DNA from: Candidatus Woesebacteria bacterium
GTDB lineage: Bacteria; Patescibacteriota; Microgenomatia; UBA1406; GWC2-37-13
DNA length: 58,274 nt
NCBI GenBank assembly: GCA_020429045.1
Contig: JAGQLS010000008.1
Coordinates: 1 to 58,274, forward strand
Direction: 5' to 3'
In this document: piece by piece, positions 52,109 through 58,274 of the stretch
Layout: each line of letters opens with the position of its first letter
Position numbering within the stretch: position 1 is the first letter of the stretch
The notes under the pieces: generated by a model
What the model saw: the letters and a program-made list of their open reading frames with translations, nothing else
Told to the model about the DNA's origin: nothing
The model's database searches: none
Position numbers and translations under genes: made by a program

Positions 52109-53329
52109 TCAGGAAACTTGTGCAAGCCATTGTCGAAAATATTTCCTAAAAAGAAAGAGGGCGTAAACAAGGATGAAAGAGTAGACGATAAACATATACT
52201 GCTTCATGTGAGCATACAGTATACCGGCGGTAAGCGGTGCAAGAGCAGATGAAGCTGCCCAAACCGACTGATCTATACCATTTATCTCACCTTGTTCTTC
52301 TCTTTTTACTGCAGACGTGATGAGCGTTTTAAAAGTGGGCATATAGATAGAAAACCCTAAATTGTTAAGGTATATAACCGGCAAAAACCACCAAATATTC
52401 GGCACGATGACCATAAGCACTTGTGTCACCATGACCAATACAACGCCGAAAATATGGCTTTTTAGTTCTCCCAGCTTTTTTGCAAAATACGGAGCCAAAA
52501 ATGCTTGGTTTACCATGATGAAAAATCCAATAAGAAGAAAAAGGTACGTAACTTGCTGTTCGTTGAGCCCAAATTCATCGATAGTAAAAAAGATAAAAAT
52601 TGAAGTAAACCCAGAAAAAACAAAAAGGAAAAACGCCCGTAAAAGAAAAAGGGATTGAATGCGTTTACCAAATTTCCTGATTTTCTTAAAAAATTTGAAT
52701 TCGTCCGTAATGCTAAAATGGATGCTTCGTTTTCTATGTTCTGGACCAAGCGATTCGGGCACGTACAAATACATAAGCAAGAGCCCCAAACCAGAAATGA
52801 CGATAGTCAAAAGGGCTGTCCCCAAAAAACCAATGGAAAAGGAATTGCTAATACTCCCAAGTACCGGCCCGATGACCAGAGCGATTCCCAAGACACCACC
52901 CGTGATGCCGTACACCTTGGTTCGCTCTTGCGGTTTAGAAACGTCGGCTAAATATGCTTCTGAAACAGCCGCGTTCCCCCCAGTCACCCCGTCAATGCCA
53001 CGAGAAAGAAAAATCATGATAAGCGGGAGCGCGATACCCAAGATGCTATAATTTCTCAAAAAATAGGCCATGATAAATACCACCCAACTGAGCACTGTGC
53101 CTGCTTGGCTAATGAGCAGGATGGGCCTTCTTCCATACACATCGCTCAAGTTTCCAAGAAGTGGCGCCGCGAAAAATTGAAAAAAAGGATATGCAGACAA
53201 AATAATGCCGTAGGTTATTGGTCCACCACCATAGGTCTGGATGATAAATGGCAATACAGGAATGAGTACGGTGAAGTTTAAGGTGTTAACAAAGGTAAGA
53301 AAGACGATAGGAATATATATTTTTTTCAT
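52109..53329 (-). CDS. MFS transporter
   Basis: The 406-residue protein has twelve membrane segments and the MFS motif A in GNLSDVYGRRPILL between helices 2 and 3. Overall it resembles tetracycline/multidrug efflux transporters. The substrate is unknown. Its ATG overlaps the stop of a short upstream frame (53330-53460, about 44 codons, no good start codon), which may be a remnant. Confidence 0.87.
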   Translation of the reverse strand: MKKIYIPIVFLTFVNTLNFTVLIPVLPFIIQTYGGGPITYGIILSAYPFFQFFAAPLLGNLSDVYGRRPILLISQAGTVLSWVVFIMAYFLRNYSILGIALPLIMIFLSRGIDGVTGGNAAVSEAYLADVSKPQERTKVYGITGGVLGIALVIGPVLGSISNSFSIGFLGTALLTIVISGLGLLLMYLYVPESLGPEHRKRSIHFSITDEFKFFKKIRKFGKRIQSLFLLRAFFLFVFSGFTSIFIFFTIDEFGLNEQQVTYLFLLIGFFIMVNQAFLAPYFAKKLGELKSHIFGVVLVMVTQVLMVIVPNIWWFLPVIYLNNLGFSIYMPTFKTLITSAVKREEQGEINGIDQSVWAASSALAPLTAGILYAHMKQYMFIVYSFILVYALFLFRKYFRQWLAQVS

Positions 53330-53468
53330 ATCTTGAAATTGTTGAATATGCGTCGTCTGCTATCAAACTCTTCACGTTGTTTTTGATATTCTTTCAAACT
53401 ATCGTTGCATAGATAGACCACAAAAATATTTTTTGAATTCGAGCTATTGTAGTCTTCTACACAATCAG

Positions 53469-54572
53469 TTAAATATTGGGCGAGGTATCTTGAGTATCTA
53501 CATTAAATTCTTTTTGCATCTTCTCCATCATCTGTTCCATTTCCATTTTAAATTCTTTTTCCGTCATGCCGGTTGGTTTGATTTCTCCGGTCATTCCATC
53601 ATAATCGTATTGCATCATGCCTTTGGAGTCAGTCTTGCTATCAAAATCATCTTGCATCTGTTGGGTTTTGTCGATTTCTTGCTGAATGAATGAGGGCAAG
53701 CTGTTTTTAGAATTATCGATATTCCTTGCTTTAGAGGCAACACCGGCCACGATAGCAATCACTATAATCAATATGCCTATGAGCCACCCTATGCTAGAAA
53801 TGATCCACATCCACGCGATTGATTTCTTCTCAGGCTTCTTCAAAGCTTTAACTTGTTTATACATCACAAAAAAATAAACGTTCATGTACCAAGCGAAAGC
53901 TGTAGAAATAATCGGCGTCAGTAATCCTAAAAACCCAGAATGTATACCAGTTAATCTCCCTAATCCAAACATCGTGAATAAATACAAAGTAGTCATGATG
54001 AGTGACCGTACAAATATCCCCCCAAAATTTTGCACTATCATTGCTACGCTTGATTTTATTGCTCCCAGAGGACTTTTATCTTGGCCCAACACAACTTCAA
54101 AAGTGGCAAAACTCAAAAAGAAAGCAATCAAAAGGCCGGGGAAGAAAAAAAAGAAATACCCGCCAATAGCCAAAAATCCCGTCAATAGACTAAGGATGAT
54201 AAGCGGTCCAATAAATGGTTTACTTTTTTTAAGCAAGCGGAAAATATCAAACGGTTCTGAATCGTCAAGCATCAAAATAACGACTGATTTTATATATGCT
54301 CCGATGATGATAAAAAAAATTGAAGAAATAATCAGAAGAACGCCTAAAACTATAAAACCGACTGATTTGTCAATTAATGATGCAAGAATCGATGGTATGA
54401 CAACAATGAGGGAAAGAGTAATGAAACTTAAAAATACAGCAACGAATGTAAGTAAAAACCCGAGCGCTTTTTCTTGAAATAATTCCCACGATTCTTTAAA
54501 CAAAACTTCCATTGAAGGTAATTTTTTTTCTGAAGTCGTAGCGGGTTTGTTGGATGTTTGTGATTTTTCCAT
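53469..54572 (-). CDS. multi-pass membrane protein of unknown function
   Basis: The 367-residue protein starts with a 30-residue polar segment, has about seven membrane segments (residues 38-280), and ends with a 75-residue acidic and Met-rich tail (QQMQDDFDSK, EMEQMMEKMQK). It resembles glycerophosphodiesterase-type membrane domains often seen next to envelope genes. TATAAT on the minus strand (54582-54587) ends 9 bases before the ATG. Confidence 0.68.
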   Translation of the reverse strand: MEKSQTSNKPATTSEKKLPSMEVLFKESWELFQEKALGFLLTFVAVFLSFITLSLIVVIPSILASLIDKSVGFIVLGVLLIISSIFFIIIGAYIKSVVILMLDDSEPFDIFRLLKKSKPFIGPLIILSLLTGFLAIGGYFFFFFPGLLIAFFLSFATFEVVLGQDKSPLGAIKSSVAMIVQNFGGIFVRSLIMTTLYLFTMFGLGRLTGIHSGFLGLLTPIISTAFAWYMNVYFFVMYKQVKALKKPEKKSIAWMWIISSIGWLIGILIIVIAIVAGVASKARNIDNSKNSLPSFIQQEIDKTQQMQDDFDSKTDSKGMMQYDYDGMTGEIKPTGMTEKEFKMEMEQMMEKMQKEFNVDTQDTSPNI

Positions 54573-54587
54573 TTGAAAAATATTATA

Positions 54588-55400
54588 TCATAAACCATTA
54601 ATGTTTTGTTCAATGGCATCAAGGTCTTGCTGAGGCTCATTGAGGTCCTTTTCAAGATCAATATTGACGATGTCTGCTTCTTCTTGTGTTGCTGGGCTTA
54701 TGGAAGGAGCTTCAGAAATAGTTTTTTCTTCCTGTGTTGCTGTTGAAGCCGTTCCCTTTGATCGGAAAAAGAAGAAAAGCCCTACTCCCAATAGAATTCC
54801 TAGGACGACCAGGACAATGATAATTATGAGTGGGCCTTTTGAGGCGTGCTCTTCTACTCCCATAATTTCTGGTTCGGCTGCTGCAGGTTCTGGAATTGTT
54901 GGTTGAGCTGGTGAAGGGGTAGCTGCTGGACTTTCTGCTTGTTGCATGGTTGGTGGTGCCATCGAAGATGTGGCGGGCGATACGACTGGTGCGCTGGGTT
55001 GTACAGATGCTTGTTCTGGTGTCGTGGATGTGGATGGAGTTGTGGACGCTAAAGGCGCCACGGTTGATGTTGAAGAAGTTGAGCTTTCTTCTTTCTGAAC
55101 TACAGACGGTTTGATAGTTGGCTCGGCAGGAGGAACCACAGGAGTTACGGTTGGTGTTGCTGGCTTTGTAGGTGGGGTAGGAGTTGTGGGCGTGATTATT
55201 GATGGCGTTGAAGGTGAAGAAGCTGCTTCAGAATTGCTAACGGTGAACCCTGCAGGCGTATCGGAACTTTTTTCCGCAGTTTGAGATTGCGCTTCCTTTT
55301 TTGTTTCCTCTTTTTTGGTATCTGTTGAGGGAGTAGGTGTTGCTGTCTTTTTTTCATCTTCTTTCTTTTTTGTATCGGTGTCTGATTTTTTAGTAGCCAT
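54588..55400 (-). CDS. Pro/Thr/Ser-rich single-pass membrane protein
   Basis: The 270-residue protein has a highly charged Lys/Asp/Glu N-terminus (residues 1-45), a long low-complexity Pro/Thr/Ser/Ala region (about 50-185), one membrane segment (LIIIIVLVVLGILLGVGLFF) and an acidic 45-residue tail. No signal peptide is visible, so the Pro-rich part is likely cytoplasmic if the basic residues after the helix (RSKG) face in; topology is not certain. It may act as a spacer or scaffold in the envelope. Confidence 0.72.
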   Translation of the reverse strand: MATKKSDTDTKKKEDEKKTATPTPSTDTKKEETKKEAQSQTAEKSSDTPAGFTVSNSEAASSPSTPSIITPTTPTPPTKPATPTVTPVVPPAEPTIKPSVVQKEESSTSSTSTVAPLASTTPSTSTTPEQASVQPSAPVVSPATSSMAPPTMQQAESPAATPSPAQPTIPEPAAAEPEIMGVEEHASKGPLIIIIVLVVLGILLGVGLFFFFRSKGTASTATQEEKTISEAPSISPATQEEADIVNIDLEKDLNEPQQDLDAIEQNINGL

Positions 55401-55436
55401 AGGTAAACGAAAAATATTTATAATTGTGTGCTGTTG

Positions 55437-56201
55437 TTATGGTGTCACTGTCTCGGTATCGGCTCCTCGGGCTGGTATTTTGTTTTCGGTCACAAGGGTA
55501 CCAACCATACGCGCCAGTGTGTGCAGTTCATCGTGTGCGGTCTTGAAATATTCTTTAACTGCTTTGAAATCGTCTTTCATTTCCTGATGGGTTGCTCGAG
55601 CGGCTTCTTTGAATCCTGTTTCGTCTTCTGGCAGATCAATTACGTATTCTTTGGTCGCCTGTTCCTCTGCCGCGGCTTGCGCTGTTGCGAGGGCCTGTTG
55701 TGCAACGTCCAATTGAGCGCTTGCCTCGGTCGTATCGATTCCCCTATCTTCAAGGTCTGCGATGCGTCCTTCAAGGCGTGATAGTATGTCTTCAAGTTTG
55801 GTACCAATATTCCCAGCAGCTTCTACGAAACGCTCGTTAGCTGAAGCCAAATGGGAGTCTATGCGCTCGAGTGCGGCTTGTTTTTCTTCGTCGGTTAGCT
55901 CTTTCACACGAAAGCGGAATGTTTCTCTTCTTGCTTCTACGCTTGCTATGTGTTCTTGTTTACGCTCTTCCATTTGTAGGCGCATCTCTTCTTTTTTGTT
56001 TTCATAGTTTGTACGAAGTTCTTCTTGTTTTTGATCTCGAATTTCTTTAGTCATGCGGTCGGTGGAGGCTGTAGAAGTTTCGGCGTCTGTTGTTTGTGTG
56101 TCTGAATTTTCGGTTTGTGCCAGTACGGTTGTATGGAATGTATAGATAAAAAAGCTGAGGATAAGGAGGTAGATTAAAATCTGACGAATTGTTTTTTGCA
56201 T
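55437..56201 (-). CDS. secreted coiled-coil protein
   Basis: The 254-residue protein has a Sec signal peptide (residues 1-28, ending TVLAQ), a Thr/Ser/Asp linker and a charged helical region (about 50-190; EIRDQKQEELRTNYENKKEE, LEDILSRLEGRIADLEDRG) likely to form coiled coils. Proteins of this type are common in CPR genomes, of unknown role. A promoter TTGACA (56237-56242), 18 bases, TAGACT (56213-56218) lies on the minus strand, 11 bases before the ATG. Confidence 0.78.
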   Translation of the reverse strand: MQKTIRQILIYLLILSFFIYTFHTTVLAQTENSDTQTTDAETSTASTDRMTKEIRDQKQEELRTNYENKKEEMRLQMEERKQEHIASVEARRETFRFRVKELTDEEKQAALERIDSHLASANERFVEAAGNIGTKLEDILSRLEGRIADLEDRGIDTTEASAQLDVAQQALATAQAAAEEQATKEYVIDLPEDETGFKEAARATHQEMKDDFKAVKEYFKTAHDELHTLARMVGTLVTENKIPARGADTETVTP

Positions 56202-56212
56202 ATATTGCTTAC

Positions 56213-56242
56213 AGTCTAGCGGATAAGAACGACTGGTGTCAA
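56213..56242 (-). promoter_or_regulatory. promoter of coiled-coil secreted protein
   Basis: TTGACA (56237-56242), 18 bases, TAGACT (56213-56218) on the minus strand. The leader would be about 5 bases. Confidence 0.65.
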
Positions 56243-56370
56243 GTTGAGTGAGATTTGTAAAAACATGTATATAGAATCATTTTCGTCCTTATCCTGTAGA
56301 AAAATGCTCGAAGCGAGCAAGAATGAAACAAAATGAGCTTTGTGTTGTGTGAACAAATTACCTATAGTTG

Positions 56371-56399
56371 TTGAAAAATACACAACGATGATGTATAAT
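56371..56399 (+). promoter_or_regulatory. sigma70-type promoter, near-leaderless
   Basis: TTGAAA (56371-56376), 17 bases, TATAAT (56394-56399). The ATG at 56410 follows after 10 bases, so the leader would be 3-4 bases. Confidence 0.78.
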
Positions 56400-56409
56400 T
56401 TCGCAAAAT

Positions 56410-57771
56410 ATGGAAAATAGAATTAGACGTCTCTCAAAACTAGCCTGTTTAGCTTTTTTAACCTTTGGGCACGCATACGATTTAGCACCATTGCCAGTAA
56501 ATGGAACCATGCCTTGTGACCAAAATGGTCAACCAATGCAACCGCAAGATGTCAGAAATGGCGAAGTTTGTACCGGATATGCCGCGAACGACCCAAACAA
56601 TCCTGGAGCAATAAGATTAAACTGCGCTCAACTCAATAAATATATGGCTGATCCGGGTGAGTGGGTTACTATCGTAACTGCCGACGGTAGAGTAAAAAAA
56701 GTTCCAGCTTCTTATTTTACTATTGATGAAGAAGAGGTAGGTAGTTCTACCGATATGCTTCCTATTTTTCAAGAGGCTTGCAATGAAGGTCTTTCTCCTG
56801 GCTCTGGTGTCGAAACTGCCGCAAATGCTCCTGTTGCCGCTCCTGTTCAAGTCGTACCTCTTTCCCCGCCTGCCGATGGGCAAGCTGGTTCTCAATTATC
56901 CCAACCGGCTGGTCAACCTTCGGGTATGGCTTCTCAAGAAGCTCCTACTACTCAACAAAGTGATAATGAAGTTACCAATACAACAGAACCTACTGAAGGC
57001 AAACGATTTCCGTGGGGGTGGGTTTTAGGTGGTGGTGGTGGTTTATTAGGATTATTGGATATACTCCGAAGAAAAGCTCAAAACGACATACTGGCGAGTC
57101 GAAATGATGCCGGCTCTAGTGGTTCAAATTTGTTGCCACAAACACAACCTAGGGCTACAACTGGAAACACGCCTAGGGGACAGAGGTTTCACCCTCAACA
57201 AGGAGCCGTAGGATCTCGTTCTAGAACCCCCGGCATGGGATCAACGAATGGTAGAAGAATAGGAACAACATTACAGCAAAGAATGAGATTGAGCGCTGCC
57301 CGTAGAAGACAAGAAGCGCTAGGAAACAATAACAATCAAAACTATTTTGTCAACATTGCTATTGGTCAAGACGGTAAGCCGTTTTTTCAAGTCGTTGATT
57401 CTGATAGATTAGGCAAAATACCAGAACCTGAGAGATCCATTGTATCTCTTTTTATACCTAGTGATGCTTACACTCAATTAACTACAGGTCTAAAAAGCCA
57501 GTGTGTCGAGGGAGACGATTATTCTTATTTCAATATAGATGCTCAACAGTTTCTTCGGGTTTTGAATGACCGAGATAGAGTTGGTGAAAATATCAACCCA
57601 GACACTGTAGTAGTCATACCTGTCACTGCACAACGATTAACTCAAATTTTACAGCATCAAGATCAAAACCTTACAGTTCCAATTTATGATATCAATACAC
57701 AAGCAGGAAATGAGTTTTTGCAATTTGAAAGAGGAAACATTCAAAATATGTCCGGTCTAACCCGCACGTAA
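56410..57771 (+). CDS. secreted/membrane-anchored protein of unknown family
   Basis: The 453-residue protein has a signal-like N-terminus (LSKLACLAFLTFGHAYDL), a Gln/Pro-rich region (about 140-195), a glycine-rich membrane segment (WGWVLGGGGGLLGLLDIL, about 203-220), a low-complexity Arg/Gln/Gly region and a folded C-terminal domain from about residue 305. That domain contains LFIPSDAYTQLTTGLKS and YSYFNIDAQQFLRVL and is related to the next gene. Function is unknown. Confidence 0.7.
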   Translation: MENRIRRLSKLACLAFLTFGHAYDLAPLPVNGTMPCDQNGQPMQPQDVRNGEVCTGYAANDPNNPGAIRLNCAQLNKYMADPGEWVTIVTADGRVKKVPASYFTIDEEEVGSSTDMLPIFQEACNEGLSPGSGVETAANAPVAAPVQVVPLSPPADGQAGSQLSQPAGQPSGMASQEAPTTQQSDNEVTNTTEPTEGKRFPWGWVLGGGGGLLGLLDILRRKAQNDILASRNDAGSSGSNLLPQTQPRATTGNTPRGQRFHPQQGAVGSRSRTPGMGSTNGRRIGTTLQQRMRLSAARRRQEALGNNNNQNYFVNIAIGQDGKPFFQVVDSDRLGKIPEPERSIVSLFIPSDAYTQLTTGLKSQCVEGDDYSYFNIDAQQFLRVLNDRDRVGENINPDTVVVIPVTAQRLTQILQHQDQNLTVPIYDINTQAGNEFLQFERGNIQNMSGLTRT

Positions 57772-57793
57772 TACTTCTTAAAATCTAAATACT

Positions 57794-58274
57794 ATGGAAG
57801 GAATACACTTTGTGCTACTTGGAACAGGTTTTGTTGGTGCTGCTTATGGATGTATAAGTTTATTTAAACTAAAGAAACAAATAGCTCAAGAACAAAGGCA
57901 ACAAGCATATGAAAATGCCAGAATCACCACATCCGGCCCAACTCGGCGAGATAATCATTATCATGAAAACCCGCTCCTCAATCGTGATAGAGCGTTGACA
58001 AATGTTGCTGAAATGGTTCGCCGCAGCAATGGTAAAACTCAAATATTCTACGCGCTCACTGGTTTTGAGCAAACAATGAATCTCCCGCCAGATGCCAATG
58101 TTGACTACTTCATGCCGCAAGATGTTTACGCGCACCTTATTTGGGGCGCTGAAAAGATTATTCGATCGGACAACAATCGATACTTTGCCGCTGTGCCCGC
58201 AGCATGGTTCTGTGCAATTTTTTATAAATTTTTTCAGGATTACTTGCAAACAGGCAAGATTCTTTTCTGCCGCA
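57794..58274 (+). CDS. membrane-anchored paralogue, cut by window end
   Basis: The frame is open from ATG 57794 to the last base (160 codons, no stop), so the gene is partial. It starts MEGIHFVLLGTGFVGAAYGC, a membrane segment, followed by a basic helix and a C-terminal domain with YFMPQDVYAHLIWGAEKI and NRYFAAVPAAWF. These segments align with LFIPSDAYTQLTTGLKS and YSYFNIDAQQF of the preceding protein, so the two are tandem paralogues. It lies 22 bases after its neighbour and is likely cotranscribed. Confidence 0.75.
   Translation, partial: MEGIHFVLLGTGFVGAAYGCISLFKLKKQIAQEQRQQAYENARITTSGPTRRDNHYHENPLLNRDRALTNVAEMVRRSNGKTQIFYALTGFEQTMNLPPDANVDYFMPQDVYAHLIWGAEKIIRSDNNRYFAAVPAAWFCAIFYKFFQDYLQTGKILFCR

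Noticed and set aside
53330-53460. 44-codon frame overlapping the MFS start codon
   Set aside because: It reads well as protein-like sequence but lacks a credible start codon and has no recognised product.
56305-56319. TGCTCG-aag-CGAGCA hairpin as a terminator
   Set aside because: On the minus strand it is followed by T residues, but no minus-strand gene lies upstream to be terminated.

Overview
The window looks like a piece of a Candidate Phyla Radiation (Patescibacteria, probably Parcubacteria-like) chromosome. This is inferred from gene content and style, not from a phylogeny. Genes are compact and often abut. There are many small or unrecognised membrane and secreted proteins, a FemAB ligase, a TraR/DksA zinc finger protein, a YtxH protein, a DUF11 surface protein with a PKAGPG tail, and several envelope glycosyltransferases. 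No rRNA, CRISPR array or complete insertion sequence is visible.

Layout. 0.1-6.7 kb: FemAB ligase, a gene-poor stretch with inverted repeats, a membrane protein with yebC, an acidic TPR protein, a LytR_C-like protein, a DksA-like protein and an Lgt-like protein. 6.9-12.5 kb: surface-glycan genes (HAD phosphatase, CDP-paratose-2-epimerase-like protein, GT4, methyltransferase, GT-C). 12.5-18.2 kb: a CBS protein with an HPF-like tail, a possible ADP-ribosyltransferase-like protein, tldE, tldD and an unknown. 18.3-24.1 kb: a vapBC-type module leading into pyrF-pyrE, a 2-hydroxyacid dehydrogenase, polX and dcd. 24.2-28.8 kb: an AT-rich GH1/GT-A pair facing a large HD protein. 29-33 kb: udk, pyrC, argF, pyrB. 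33-41.9 kb: tRNA-Leu, unknowns, methyltransferase, HD protein, a nucleoside-deoxyribosyltransferase-like/RHH protein, dnaB, MBL hydrolase, Hsp20, a broken GNAT gene, tRNA-Thr and a SpoU methyltransferase. 42-50.6 kb: a very AT-rich envelope block (DUF11 protein, two large multi-pass proteins, a lipoprotein with an exact 595-bp internal duplication, GT4). 50.6-58.3 kb: stress/envelope proteins, a second deoxyribosyltransferase-like/RHH protein, MFS transporter, secreted coiled-coil and Pro/Thr-rich proteins, and two tandem paralogues of an unknown membrane-anchored family, the second cut by the window end.

How it works together. Pyrimidine metabolism is over-represented: pyrB, pyrC, pyrE, pyrF, udk and dcd are all within 15 kb, but carbamoyl-phosphate synthase and pyrD are not in the window. 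Envelope building is the second theme.

Two genome-wide habits stand out. First, many genes have a sigma70-type -10 hexamer ending only 6-11 nt before the start codon and no Shine-Dalgarno, so their mRNAs should be leaderless or nearly so. The clear contrast is hsp20, which has a CIRCE-like operator over its promoter, an approximately 80-nt leader, a strong Shine-Dalgarno and a terminator. Second, the two deoxyribosyltransferase-like/RHH paralogues look like ligand-sensing DNA-binding proteins. One has a perfect 20-bp palindrome overlapping its own promoter, which makes it the best candidate here for an undescribed regulatory system.
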